Shown here piece after piece: positions 15,799 to 24,513 of a stretch of DNA of 64,000 bases. The translations under genes were made by a program, and so were the position numbers. The notes under the pieces were generated by a model. That model saw nothing but the letters and a program-made list of their open reading frames with translations. It was not told where the DNA came from and searched no databases. Source of the DNA: Paenibacillus chondroitinus NBRC 15376 (GTDB lineage Bacteria > Bacillota > Bacilli > Paenibacillales > NBRC-103111); contig NZ_BILW01000016.1 in NCBI RefSeq assembly GCF_004000765.1, positions 98,940-162,939 on the forward strand. The letters run 5' to 3'. How positions within the stretch are numbered: position 1 is the first letter of the stretch; each line of letters starts with the position of its first letter.

Positions 15799-17562
15799 AT
15801 GAAAGTACTAGTAACGACGTTGAATGCCAAATTCATCCATACATCCTTGGCGCTGCGCTATTTGAAAGCGTTCTGCGAGAAGGATTTTGATGTTGAAATT
15901 ACCGAATATACGATCAAAGACCCAGTGATGAACGTTGTCTCCGACCTGTACCAGAGGGCGCCGGACGTGCTGGGCTTTTCCTGTTACATTTGGAACATTG
16001 AAGAGACGATTCATATTATTAAAATGATTAAAAAAATCAGGCCCGAAATCCTAATCGTGCTAGGCGGCCCAGAAGTATCTTACGATACGGAGTACTGGAT
16101 GGAGCGCATCCCAGAGGTGGATTTCATCGTTATGGGCGAAGGCGAAGAGACCTTCCACCAATTGTTGACGGAGATCTCAACGACGCGCAAATATCACTTC
16201 GTGTACGGGCTCGCGTACCGCAAAGGCGAAGAAGTCGTGCTCATGCCGGGCAGACCGAAACTCAAGCTCGATGACATTCCGTCACCGCATCGGTTCAAAG
16301 AAGATTTGCCGAGTTTGGCGAACCGCGTCGTTTATTTCGAAACGAGCCGCGGCTGCCCGTTCTCTTGTCAATTCTGCCTTTCCAGTATTGAAGTGGGCGT
16401 GCGTTATTTTGATATGGAACGGACGAAGTCGGATCTTCTGTATTTAATCGATTCAGGCGCGAAGCTTATCAAGTTCGTCGATCGGACGTTTAATATCAAA
16501 CGGGACTACGCGATGGAAATTTTTGAATTTCTGATTGCCAATCACCGCGGCGTCGTGTTCCAATTCGAGATTACGGCAGACATTATGCGGCCGGAGGTTC
16601 TTGATTATTTGGCTGAAAATGCGCCGCCGGGCACGTTCCGTTTTGAAATCGGCGTGCAGTCTACGAATGATACCACCAATGAGCTGGTGCAGCGCAGACA
16701 AAACTTCATGAAGCTGAGCCGAACCGTCTCCAAGGTGAAAAACAGTTTCAAGATCGATCAGCATCTCGATCTGATCGCTGGTCTTCCTGAAGAGGACTAC
16801 CAGTCATTCCGTAAGACGTTTAATGATGTTTTTGAGCTAGGGCCGGAAGAGCTGCAGCTTGGTTTCCTCAAAATGCTGCGCGGCACCGGGATGCGCAAAG
16901 ACGCGCATAAATATGGCTACGTGTATATGGATCATGCGCCGTATGAAATTCTGGGCAACGACATTCTCCCGTTCACGGATCTAATCCGCATCAAGCGGGT
17001 AGAGGACGTGCTCGAGAAATATTGGAATGCGCACCGCATGGACCATACGGTCAAATATTTGATCGCTCATGAATTCGACTCAGCCTTTGATTTCTTCCAA
17101 GAGTTCGGAGACTACTGGGAAGGCCGCGGCTGGCAGAAAATCGGGCATCAGCTGGAAGATCTATTTACCCGCCTGCGCGAGTTCCTCCTGGGGCGTGAAG
17201 CGAAGAACATGCCTGTTATCGAAGCTCTCATGAAGCTGGATTATTTCCTGGGGCATAAGTATAAGCCGCGTAAAATCTGGTGGGATTTCACATTGGAGAA
17301 ATCCGAGCAAAACGCTTACCTCAAGCTTCTGTCCGAGCAGCCGGAGCTTGCAAGCGGCGACTTCCATCTGCTTCGCATTAATGAAAAAGATCTCCACAAG
17401 CATGCGATGCTTGAGGTGCTGCCTTTCGCTTTGCAGACGTATCTGCAAACGGGTGAGATCGACAGCTCCAGTCAGGAGCTGCTTATCGTACACTTCCCGC
17501 CGGATGCCCAGCTTCCGGCTAGCTGCTACAGTATGCCGCTGCACATGGCGGCGACTGTCTAG
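15799..17562 (+). CDS. B12-binding-domain radical SAM protein (DUF4080 type)
   Basis: A 587-residue enzyme. Residues 1-140 resemble a cobalamin-binding Rossmann domain (VLGFSCYIWNIEETIHI, LIVLGGPEVSYD, VMGEGEETFHQLL). The radical SAM core follows with the cluster motif C186-x3-C190-x2-C193 in RGCPFSCQFC, then FVDRTFNIKRDYAMEI and FRFEIGVQST. The C-terminal 200 residues match the DUF4080 extension found in this uncharacterised family. The class includes methylases and ring-modifying enzymes; the substrate here is unknown. It is monogenic, with a strong hairpin after the stop. Confidence 0.88.
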   Translation: MKVLVTTLNAKFIHTSLALRYLKAFCEKDFDVEITEYTIKDPVMNVVSDLYQRAPDVLGFSCYIWNIEETIHIIKMIKKIRPEILIVLGGPEVSYDTEYWMERIPEVDFIVMGEGEETFHQLLTEISTTRKYHFVYGLAYRKGEEVVLMPGRPKLKLDDIPSPHRFKEDLPSLANRVVYFETSRGCPFSCQFCLSSIEVGVRYFDMERTKSDLLYLIDSGAKLIKFVDRTFNIKRDYAMEIFEFLIANHRGVVFQFEITADIMRPEVLDYLAENAPPGTFRFEIGVQSTNDTTNELVQRRQNFMKLSRTVSKVKNSFKIDQHLDLIAGLPEEDYQSFRKTFNDVFELGPEELQLGFLKMLRGTGMRKDAHKYGYVYMDHAPYEILGNDILPFTDLIRIKRVEDVLEKYWNAHRMDHTVKYLIAHEFDSAFDFFQEFGDYWEGRGWQKIGHQLEDLFTRLREFLLGREAKNMPVIEALMKLDYFLGHKYKPRKIWWDFTLEKSEQNAYLKLLSEQPELASGDFHLLRINEKDLHKHAMLEVLPFALQTYLQTGEIDSSSQELLIVHFPPDAQLPASCYSMPLHMAATV

Positions 17563-17565
17563 AAA

Positions 17566-17612
17566 AAAGCTCCACGCCCTTCGTCATGATGAGGGGAGCG
17601 GGGCTTTTTTCG
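17566..17612 (+). terminator. Terminator after the B12/radical SAM gene
   Basis: AAAGCTCC-ACGCCCTTC pairs with GAGGGG-AGCGGGGCTTT around GTCATGAT, followed by TTTTCG. Confidence 0.8.
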
Positions 17613-17703
17613 CATAAAAATAGGCCTTTTCAGGGTAATCTAGGGGAGTTGACCCATAGGCTGCTTGCTAAACTAGCACCTGATCTGAAAGGAGATTTGC
17701 TGC

Positions 17704-18126
17704 ATGATTGAAACGAAGAATAAATTGGAAGAACAGATTGAACAAGTTCTCGACGCTAATAAAATTTGTTCGTTTGCCACGGTTGAGGGAACGAAGCCAA
17801 AAGTGCGCTATATGGCGCTGCATCATGAAGGGCTGACCTTGTATCTAACTACGAATCGGAAGACGGATAAAGTGGACGAGGTGAAGGACAATCCCAATGT
17901 CCATATCCTGGTTGGGTATGATGGGAGGAAGTCCTCTGACATTTTGCAGATTCAAGGGACAGCGACGATAAGTAAGGATAATACGCTGCGTGAAAAGCTG
18001 TGGACAGACGAGATGGCAAAATGGTTTGACGGTCCGCAGGATCCCAACTACGTCGTTCTAGACATCACGCCTTCGTACATGGAATATATGAGCAGTGGCA
18101 CTGAACCGCAGATCTGGAAGGGGTAA
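17704..18126 (+). CDS. Pyridoxamine 5'-phosphate oxidase-like (general stress protein 26-type) protein
   Basis: A 140-residue, single-domain split-barrel flavin-binding protein. KICSFATVEGTKPKVRYMAL (about residues 20-39) and LYLTTNRKTDKVDEVKDNPNVHIL (about 47-70) are the two family blocks. There is no sign of the full PdxH active site, so it is more likely an FMN/F420-type stress protein than a true vitamin B6 enzyme. GGAGAT lies before ATG 17704. It is transcribed alone, upstream of guaB. Confidence 0.85.
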   Translation: MIETKNKLEEQIEQVLDANKICSFATVEGTKPKVRYMALHHEGLTLYLTTNRKTDKVDEVKDNPNVHILVGYDGRKSSDILQIQGTATISKDNTLREKLWTDEMAKWFDGPQDPNYVVLDITPSYMEYMSSGTEPQIWKG

Positions 18127-18150
18127 ATATACGTTTTCCTGAAAAAACCA

Positions 18151-18180
18151 TTGACCACAGGTGAGGTTCAATGATACGAT
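18151..18180 (+). promoter_or_regulatory. Sigma-A-type promoter of the IMP dehydrogenase gene
   Basis: TTGACC (18151), an 18-bp spacer and TACGAT (18175), 43 bases before the GTG start. ATTGA...TCAAT arms overlap the spacer and may be a regulatory dyad. Confidence 0.55.
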
Positions 18181-18222
18181 TGAAAAAATTTACCTATGGA
18201 TCGATGAGGAGGAAATTGTAAA

Positions 18223-19722
18223 GTGGCTACGTATTACTTGGAACCATCCCGCACATTCAGCGAGTTTCTGTTAATTCCTAACCTGACAACAAAATCTTGT
18301 ACACCAGCGAATGTTAGTCTTAAGACACCGCTTGTCAAGTTCAATAAAGGCGAGGAGCCTGCAATCTCGCTGAATATCCCGTTTTCATCTGCTGTCATGC
18401 AAGCCGTATCCGACCATGGAATGGCAATTGCTTTGGCGCGTTGTGGCGGGATTTCATTTATTTTTGGCTCGCAGTCGATCGAAGCGGAAGCACAGATGGT
18501 ACGGAAAGTGAAAGGGTACAAGGCTGGCTTTGTCGTAAGCCGCTCTAACTTGACGCCCGATCATACATTAAGCGATGTGCTGGCATTGAAAGAAGAGACG
18601 GGGCATTCCACAGTAGCGATTACGGACGACGGTACAGCGAACGGCTTGCTGCTGGGTATTGTAACTGGCCGCGATTACCGCAAAAGCCGTGATCCGCTGG
18701 ATCGTCCGATTCGTGAGTTCATGACGCCTTTTGATAAACTGATTTACGGAAAGTCGGGGATTACTTTATCGGAAGCAAACAATTTAATTTGGGATCACAA
18801 GCTGAACTGTTTGCCGATTGTCGATGAGCAATTGAAGCTTGAAACGCTTGTTTTCCGCAAGGATTACGATGAGCACAAAGAAAATCCGATGGAGCTTCTT
18901 GATGCTAACAAAAGTTATATTGTTGGTGCGGGAATCAATACCAAGGATTATAAAGAAAGAGTTCCTGCTCTTGTTGAGGCGGGAGTCGACATTTTAGTTA
19001 TCGATTCCTCTGATGGTTACAGTGAATATCAGCGTGAAACGGTTCAGTACGTGAAAGAAAACTTCAACGTGAAAATCGGGGCCGGCAACGTTGTCGACCG
19101 TGAAGGCTTCCTCTACCTCGTGGAGTCGGGTGCGGATTTCGTGAAAGTAGGAATCGGCGGCGGTTCGATTTGTATCACACGGGAACAAAAAGGAATTGGC
19201 CGCGGTCAAGCTTCCGCCATCATGGAAGTCGTCGAAGCGAGAGACGAGTATTTCAGAGAAACAGGGACATATATTCCGATCTGTTCCGATGGTGGTATCG
19301 TGCATGACTACCACGTTACGCTAGCTCTAGCTATGGGCGCTGATTTCGTGATGCTCGGCAGATATTTCGCTCGTTTCGATGAAAGTCCAACCAGAAAGCT
19401 GAAAGTAGGCAACAACTTCGTGAAAGAGTATTGGGGCGAAGGCTCCAATCGTGCCCGCAACTGGCAGCGTTATGACACAGGCGGCAAAAGCAAGCTTTTA
19501 TTCGAAGAGGGCGTGGATTCCTATGTCCCTTATGCGGGTAGCCTGCAAGAGAACTTGGATAAAACGCTTGGCAAAATTAAATCCACCATGTGCAACTGCG
19601 GATCGCTAACTTTGGATGAGCTGAAAAGCAAAGCCAGAATTGCGCTTGTTTCGGCAACCAGCTTAGTAGAGGGCGGCGCACATGACGTTATTTTAAAAGA
19701 AAGCTCCCTGTCGGAAGAATAG
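18223..19722 (+). CDS. guaB: IMP dehydrogenase
   Basis: A 499-residue enzyme that oxidises IMP to XMP, the first committed step to GMP. It has a TIM barrel with a CBS pair inserted at about residues 100-220 ([40 protein letters not shown]). The catalytic loop [18 protein letters not shown] supplies the active-site Cys near residue 313. The flap has NWQRYDTGG with the Arg-Tyr pair, and [12 protein letters not shown]. The start is GTG with GAGGAGGAAAT upstream. Its sequence differs somewhat from the usual Bacillus GuaB, so a second IMPDH may exist elsewhere in the genome. Confidence 0.88.
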   Translation: MATYYLEPSRTFSEFLLIPNLTTKSCTPANVSLKTPLVKFNKGEEPAISLNIPFSSAVMQAVSDHGMAIALARCGGISFIFGSQSIEAEAQMVRKVKGYKAGFVVSRSNLTPDHTLSDVLALKEETGHSTVAITDDGTANGLLLGIVTGRDYRKSRDPLDRPIREFMTPFDKLIYGKSGITLSEANNLIWDHKLNCLPIVDEQLKLETLVFRKDYDEHKENPMELLDANKSYIVGAGINTKDYKERVPALVEAGVDILVIDSSDGYSEYQRETVQYVKENFNVKIGAGNVVDREGFLYLVESGADFVKVGIGGGSICITREQKGIGRGQASAIMEVVEARDEYFRETGTYIPICSDGGIVHDYHVTLALAMGADFVMLGRYFARFDESPTRKLKVGNNFVKEYWGEGSNRARNWQRYDTGGKSKLLFEEGVDSYVPYAGSLQENLDKTLGKIKSTMCNCGSLTLDELKSKARIALVSATSLVEGGAHDVILKESSLSEE

Positions 19723-19736
19723 GCGGCACTCCTCAA

Positions 19737-19786
19737 TAAAAAAGCGCTCCACCACATCGAATTGATGTCGGTTGGAGCGCTTTTTG
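19737..19786. terminator. Terminator between guaB and manA (convergent)
   Basis: AAAAAAGCGCTCCA and TGGAGCGCTTTTT arms with an inner ACATC/GATGT stem. T-runs lie on both sides, so it can act for both genes. Confidence 0.9.
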
Positions 19787-19809
19787 TATGTGGCTGGTAC
19801 CCGTTAAGA

Positions 19810-20775
19810 TTAAGGCAAGTAGCTGCGAATTACCGTCATGTTTCCTTCCAGTGCGTAGCTGCCCAGATCAGCAGGAAGCAGGAAGCAGTCGCCCGGCTTG
19901 GTGGAGATGCTGCCATCCTCCCATTGAAGCGTTCCATTTCCGTCAGCAATGACGAGAATTAGGAAGCTTTCAGGTGATGTGCTAAGCTCCCACTTAGGTC
20001 CTACTAAACCTTTTTCGACGATGAAAAAAGGAGACTTGGCTAGCGTCAGCCATGCGCCGGTTTCGCTTAGGTTCGTTTTCATGCGCGTGGAGCCTGAACC
20101 TTCATAGGCAATAACGTTCAGTGAGTCTTCAATATGAAGATCACGCGGTTTGCCATCCAATCCCGGACGGTTGTAGTCATACAGACGGTAAGTCGTATCG
20201 GAGTTTTGCTGAATCTCCGCCACCAATACGCCAGCGCCAAGCGCATGAACAGTACCGGCAGGGATGTAGAAGGAATCGCCGGCTTCTACAGGAACTTCCT
20301 GCAGGCAGTCCAAAATACGATTTTCGCTAATGGCTTGCGCCAAACTTTCGCGTGTAACGCCTTCCTTCATGCCATATATAATTTTGGCGCCGGGTTTGGC
20401 GTCTAGGATGTACCACATTTCGGTTTTGCCTAGTTCTCCCGCGGCCAAATGTTCATAGTGATCATTGGGGTGAACTTGAACGGACAGATCGTCCTCACAA
20501 TCCAAAAGTTTAATCAGGAGTGGAAAACGTCCGTTTTTTTCGGAGAAGCCTTTGGTGCCGAATAACGTTTTACCGTATTTTTCGCGGATTTCGTCCAACC
20601 CAAGGCCTTCAAGCTCTCCGTTAATCACTTTCGTTGTTCCGTTCGGGTGATCGCCGATCATCCAGCCTTCGCCAATCGCGCCTTCCGGCAGCTGAAATCC
20701 AAACTTCTCCAGGGCTCTGCCTCCCCAGACACGTTCTTTCATTTCAGGTTGAAATTGAAGCGGGTATGATTTCAC
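19810..20775 (-). CDS. manA: Class I mannose-6-phosphate isomerase
   Basis: A 321-residue cupin enzyme interconverting fructose-6-phosphate and mannose-6-phosphate. Zinc ligands are visible: Gln and His in SVQVHPNDHY (about residue 98), Glu in GKTEMWYIL, and a later His in YIPAGTVHALG. The Arg-containing IQQNSDTTYRLYDYNR loop is typical of the Firmicutes ManA/Pmi group. It supplies mannose-6-phosphate for surface polysaccharides and may support the nucleotide-sugar enzyme at 52.7-55.1 kb. TATAAT on the minus strand at 20842-20847 is a likely -10. Confidence 0.92.
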   Translation of the reverse strand: MKSYPLQFQPEMKERVWGGRALEKFGFQLPEGAIGEGWMIGDHPNGTTKVINGELEGLGLDEIREKYGKTLFGTKGFSEKNGRFPLLIKLLDCEDDLSVQVHPNDHYEHLAAGELGKTEMWYILDAKPGAKIIYGMKEGVTRESLAQAISENRILDCLQEVPVEAGDSFYIPAGTVHALGAGVLVAEIQQNSDTTYRLYDYNRPGLDGKPRDLHIEDSLNVIAYEGSGSTRMKTNLSETGAWLTLAKSPFFIVEKGLVGPKWELSTSPESFLILVIADGNGTLQWEDGSISTKPGDCFLLPADLGSYALEGNMTVIRSYLP

Positions 20776-20855
20776 TGCTATCCCTACTTTCTCTCTATGT
20801 ATTTAATTGGTAGTAAAGGAGTAAACCTACTACTCTCTAGCATTATACCATGGGT

Positions 20856-21434
20856 CTATCTTTTTTCTAGAGCCAAGAGATAGGGGGCATGCGCACTAGT
20901 ATTCATAAATTGATAGCGCAGCACCTGATAGGCTGCGAGCGGCAGCTGCTGTGCCCAGGCTTCGACGGCTGCAGCTTCTTCAGAGCCACCATCGTGCCCG
21001 CTATACAGCACGATGGTTACAATGCCGCCTTTGCGAAGCAGGCGGAGCGCGGCTTCCAAAGCAGGAATTGTCGATTCCTGCTTCGTGATCGTTGCCGGAT
21101 CGGCCCCTGGAAGGTAGCCGAGGTTGAAGGTGACCGCGGCTACCTTGCCGTGGCGGTCCTCCGGCACAGCCGTCTCCATGAGCGCGTGGCTGCATAGGCT
21201 CATGTGCACAGAAGAAGATGCGTCCGGGAGTTCTTTCTCCAGACGCATCTTCGTTTGATCCAGCGCTTGCTGCTGGATGTCAAAGCCGTACACGCGGCCG
21301 CGGCGTCCCACCAGCTTCGCAAGGAAGACGGTGTCAACGCCGTTGCCGAGTGTCGCGTCAATGACGGTATCGCCTGGTTGAACACGCTGGCCGATTAGTT
21401 GATGAGCGTAACCTAAAACAGAAACAAAACCCAT
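20856..21434 (-). CDS. mnmM: tRNA (mnm5s2U34) methyltransferase MnmM (YtqB)
   Basis: A 192-residue, class I SAM-dependent methyltransferase. The SAM site is DTVIDATLGNGVDTVFLAKLVG (residues 22-43), the second strand ends in FDIQ, and VTFNLGYLPGAD is the catalytic-loop motif of this family. B. subtilis YtqB has been identified as the enzyme making the final methylation of mnm5s2U in tRNA. The start is ATG 21434 with GGAGG ten bases upstream; the frame continues upstream but runs antisense through the cytochrome c gene. ytqA lies two genes away, as in Bacillus. Confidence 0.88.
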   Translation of the reverse strand: MGFVSVLGYAHQLIGQRVQPGDTVIDATLGNGVDTVFLAKLVGRRGRVYGFDIQQQALDQTKMRLEKELPDASSSVHMSLCSHALMETAVPEDRHGKVAAVTFNLGYLPGADPATITKQESTIPALEAALRLLRKGGIVTIVLYSGHDGGSEEAAAVEAWAQQLPLAAYQVLRYQFMNTSAHAPYLLALEKR

Positions 21435-21474
21435 ATGAAGTAAGCCTCCATGCTGATGTGCCGGTGAGCGACAG

Positions 21475-22062
21475 TTATTTTTTGGCTGCCAGCCAGGTGG
21501 CCAGCGTTTCGATCTCTTCGGCCTTAAAGGTTTTCTGGAAAGGTGGCATATCGCCACTGCCCTTGATGATTTGCTGCACAATCTCATCTTTGGTTTTGCG
21601 CGAGCCGACCTTCGTCAGGTTCGGCCCGAAATCTCCTTCAAGGCCAGCCCCGTGGCAGGCCATGCAGTTGTTCTTGAACAGCGCCTCTGCCTGCGCTGCT
21701 GCGGTAGTTCCCCCATCCGCAGCCTGCGGCTTCGCGGATGGCGTAGGCGCCGCGCTCGCAGGCGCGGGCGTCGGTGTAGGCACCGGCGTCGGCTTCGCCG
21801 TAGCCGACGCCACAGGCGCAGCGGTTGCTGCCGCTGCGCTAGGTGTCGCCGCCGGCACCGGTGTGGCCGGCGCTATGGTCGCAGCCGCTGGCGTGGCCGC
21901 GGCTGTTGGTGTCGCCGCCTGCGCCGTTGGGGCAGGCGTTGCACTTGCCGTCGCGGACGGCGACGGCGATACAGAAACCGGCGCCGATGTTTCCGGCGCC
22001 GCTCCGCATCCTGACAGGACTAGCATGAACCCAACAAAAGCTGCTCCAACCCTTTTCTTCAT
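21475..22062 (-). CDS. Lipoprotein cytochrome c with long Ala/Pro/Thr linker
   Basis: A 195-residue protein. The signal peptide ends in a lipobox (LVLSGCG), so the Cys would be lipidated and the protein held on the outer face of the membrane. Residues about 20-105 are a low-complexity Ala/Pro/Thr/Ser linker. The last 80 residues are a small class I cytochrome c domain with NNCMACHG (CxxCH haem motif) and an axial Met in SGDMPPF. It resembles the c-551/CccB group of Gram-positive electron carriers. The start ATG 22062 is chosen because AAGGAG lies nine bases upstream. Confidence 0.88.
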   Translation of the reverse strand: MKKRVGAAFVGFMLVLSGCGAAPETSAPVSVSPSPSATASATPAPTAQAATPTAAATPAAATIAPATPVPAATPSAAAATAAPVASATAKPTPVPTPTPAPASAAPTPSAKPQAADGGTTAAAQAEALFKNNCMACHGAGLEGDFGPNLTKVGSRKTKDEIVQQIIKGSGDMPPFQKTFKAEEIETLATWLAAKK

Positions 22063-22147
22063 CGCACCCATCTCCTTCATATAAGCTCTCACTATATAAT
22101 AGGAAACGGTTCAAAATCGAAATGGGTTTGATCCCAGCCGTTATTTA

Positions 22148-23107
22148 TTAGTTGGACTTGCCTTTCCAATACTTGCCTTGCCATGTATTTCTTTCTGCTA
22201 ATAGTTTATCGAAGCTATTTAGCACTTCCCACTTTTTAAGGCTCCACATCGGTCCGATCAGCAAATCGCGAGGAGCATCTCCGGTTAGCCGGTGAACGAT
22301 CATTTCCGGTGGCAGAAACTCGAGTGTATCGACAATGAGCTTCACATATTCGTCTTTTTCAAGAAATTGGAGCAGTCCGGCTTCATATTGTTTCACCATA
22401 GGTGTTTTACGCATTAAATGAAGTAAATGAATTTTGATGCCCTGCACATCCATTTGAGCGACAGCTCTGCCGGTGTCCAGCATCATGTCATGGGTTTCCC
22501 CAGGCAATCCGTAAATAATGTGCGCACACGTGCGGATATTATGCTTCCTGAGTTTAGCCACAGCATCCAAATAGCACTGAGTGTCATGTGCACGGTTGAT
22601 CAACTGGGACGTTGACTCATGAACGGTCTGCAAGCCCATTTCGACCCAAAGATAGGTTCGCTGGTTCAGCTCAGCCAAGTATTCAATGACATCATCCGGC
22701 AAGCAATCGGGCCGCGTTGCAATGGATAAGCCTACTACGCCTGGCTGTTGTAAAATAACTTCATAATACTCGCGAAGCTGCTCCACGGGTGCATACGTAT
22801 TGGTATAAGCTTGGAAGTAGCCGATATATTGGGCATCCGGCCACTTTTGGTGCTGGAGATCTCTGATCTTGTTAAACTGCGTAACGAGATCGTCGCGGCG
22901 GCTTCCAGCGAAATCGCCTGAGCCACGCGCACTGCAAAACGTGCAGCCGCCGGTTGCAATATTGCCATCGCGGTTCGGACAAGTGAAGCCTGCGTCCAGC
23001 ATGACTTTAAACACTTTGCCGCCGAACGCTTCGCGCATTTCATAATTCCATGTATGGAAACGTTTATCCCCCCAGAGCTGAGGCGATTCTTGTATCATTG
23101 TAGACAT
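22148..23107 (-). CDS. ytqA: YtqA-type radical SAM protein (TIGR01212 family)
   Basis: A 319-residue protein. The cluster motif is atypical: TCPNRDGNIATGGCTFC, with 11 residues between the first and second Cys and two between second and third, as in the YtqA/YhcC group. Other motifs are FQAYTNTYAPVEQL, GLSIATRPDC, WVEMGLQTVHE and CAHIIYGLPGET. The start is ATG 23107 with AAAGGAG ten bases upstream; the longer open frame is antisense to the next gene. It is linked with MnmM in many Bacilli, so a tRNA-related role is suspected but not established here. Confidence 0.87.
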   Translation of the reverse strand: MSTMIQESPQLWGDKRFHTWNYEMREAFGGKVFKVMLDAGFTCPNRDGNIATGGCTFCSARGSGDFAGSRRDDLVTQFNKIRDLQHQKWPDAQYIGYFQAYTNTYAPVEQLREYYEVILQQPGVVGLSIATRPDCLPDDVIEYLAELNQRTYLWVEMGLQTVHESTSQLINRAHDTQCYLDAVAKLRKHNIRTCAHIIYGLPGETHDMMLDTGRAVAQMDVQGIKIHLLHLMRKTPMVKQYEAGLLQFLEKDEYVKLIVDTLEFLPPEMIVHRLTGDAPRDLLIGPMWSLKKWEVLNSFDKLLAERNTWQGKYWKGKSN

Positions 23108-23259
23108 CAGATTAGAACTCCTTTCCTTCCACCCTATTGTAGCGAAAAATAAACATGAAAGCGACCCCTGCCTTTCCACCAACTTCCCCGTTAAAAGAGG
23201 GCTGATCGGAGCATGATAACTTTGCATGACGATCATATGCCGAGAGGGGAAATGAAAAA

Positions 23260-23871
23260 GTGAAAAAGTTTCGTACAGTGACATTGGCGGTAGCTTTGAC
23301 GACAGCATTGAGCTTTGGGGCAGTTGGGGCGCACGCTAACATGAGTACACCGACAATGAACACTCATACGGGTACTTCAGGGACTATGGGGACGGGGACT
23401 ACGACGACATCGGGCTATACGGGCAGTACTTACGACGCTACGACGGGGACTAGCGTCGGAACAGGTTTGTTGAACGGAACGGGAACGATGACCAACACGA
23501 ATACGTACAATGGAGTGGCAACTCCGATTACAAGTCCAAATGCTGTGGCTCCAACTGCTCAACCACACAGAATTGATGGCTTGTACAGACATGACGGAAC
23601 AACGACTAACACGTATACGGGAAAAAGTACCGGCACGGGTACTGGCGTTTTAGGCCAAATCAATGGCTATGGCAATAACCTTATGGATCGGATGAGCACG
23701 ACAAGCACAACGGGAACGAATCGCGGCAATTATGATACGTCATCTTATCGCGCTTATGCGACCACGACATCTGACAGAAGTATGAATTGGGGATGGCTTG
23801 GATTGTTAGGATTAATAGGATTGGCGGGATTAAGAGGTGGCAATAGAAACAGAGACGAGAGTTATAAATAA
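23260..23871 (+). CDS. Secreted WGxxGxxG-type C-terminal anchor protein
   Basis: A 203-residue protein. It starts with a signal peptide (KKFRTVTLAVALTTALSFG, cleavage near AHA), then has a long Thr/Gly/Ser/Asn-rich region with TGT and GTGT repeats. It ends with NWGWLGLLGLIGLAGLRG followed by a basic/polar tail (GNRNRDES). The WG-x2-G-x2-G hydrophobic segment before a charged tail is a known sorting-like C terminus in Paenibacillus and relatives, thought to hold the protein at the surface. GTG 23260 is the start, with GAGGGG about 11 bases upstream; a nearby ATG frame stops after three codons. Confidence 0.85.
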   Translation: MKKFRTVTLAVALTTALSFGAVGAHANMSTPTMNTHTGTSGTMGTGTTTTSGYTGSTYDATTGTSVGTGLLNGTGTMTNTNTYNGVATPITSPNAVAPTAQPHRIDGLYRHDGTTTNTYTGKSTGTGTGVLGQINGYGNNLMDRMSTTSTTGTNRGNYDTSSYRAYATTTSDRSMNWGWLGLLGLIGLAGLRGGNRNRDESYK

Positions 23872-23884
23872 CGAGTAGATAATG

Positions 23885-23915
23885 GCGCCTTCCTGACGGA
23901 GGGCGTTTTTTCTTG
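23885..23915 (+). terminator. Terminator after the WGxxGxxG gene
   Basis: CGCCTTC-CTGAC-GGAGGGCG hairpin followed by TTTTTTCTT. Confidence 0.8.
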
Positions 23916-23919
23916 TACA

Positions 23920-24101
23920 TTGCATTTTATACATCAAAATGCTTGATTTGACGGCGAATGCAGTCTTTCATTGCACAAAATACATCGATTTGTTGCGAAA
24001 AGGTGAGATATAAGCAGTTTAATGCCTATATCGTTGTATGAAGTACAACATAGGGACCGGCTAAGGCCCAATTACAGCTAAATGATTGCAAAAAATACAA
24101 C
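23920..24101. repeat. Family 2 four-box repeat, copy 1
   Basis: Four 16-bp near-palindromes: TTGCATTTTATACATC (23920), TTGCACAAAATACATC (23971), TTGTATGAAGTACAAC (24034) and TTGCAAAAAATACAAC (24086). Spacing is 51, 63 and 52. A hairpin (GATATAAGCA/TGCCTATATC, 24007-24032) lies between boxes 2 and 3. It fills most of the 366-bp gap between the surface protein gene and the next small gene. No coding potential is seen. Confidence 0.85.
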
Positions 24102-24237
24102 ATTGAACACTGCTGTAACGCCCTTACACTTCAGCACGGATCTGAATAAGTTTTCTCTCATGATCTGCCATTCATAAACCTATCTCTCCAAACCGAAACT
24201 ACCATTAAAAGCTGAATAGGAGAGCAGGTGAAAATTC

Positions 24238-24438
24238 ATGATGACTTCTACTTTATCGACAGACACTTTGTCCGTTGAACTTACTGTGAAGGAAGCTCAA
24301 GCGTTAAGCAGCGGGGTGAAATTTGTGGCCGATCCGAATGTATCCAAGGAAGCCAGACAAAAACTGATTCGTTCCCTGGATCGCAAGTTGTTCCCCGCCA
24401 CCTCCAAAACCATCAATTATCACGAACTGGAAGTGTAA
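24238..24438 (+). CDS. Small hypothetical protein
   Basis: A 66-residue soluble protein with no membrane or signal segment. It has a Thr/Ser-rich start (STLSTDTLSVELTVKEAQ), then a basic helix (EARQKLIRSLDRKLFP) and an acidic end. I do not recognise it. GAGCAGGTGAAAA precedes the paired ATG codons at 24238 and 24241. It lies 75 bases upstream of trmB with no terminator visible between them, so co-transcription is possible. Confidence 0.6.
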   Translation: MMTSTLSTDTLSVELTVKEAQALSSGVKFVADPNVSKEARQKLIRSLDRKLFPATSKTINYHELEV

Positions 24439-24513
24439 TTCCCTTTGATTTTTTCCCAAGAATGGTCTATGATTTGTATTCGATAGCTTGTACGTGTAGG
24501 AGGCAAATAATAG

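Noticed and set aside
21435..21587. N-terminal extension of MnmM
   Set aside because: The 51 extra residues are basic/low-complexity, run antisense through the cytochrome c gene, and the ATG at 21434 has the ribosome site.
23108..23308. N-terminal extension of YtqA
   Set aside because: It would overlap the divergent surface-protein gene and has no ribosome site; ATG 23107 has AAAGGAG and gives the normal family length.
23920..24101. CRISPR array
   Set aside because: The repeated boxes are only 16 bp, imperfect and palindromic, four in number, the intervening lengths are not uniform, and there are no cas genes.
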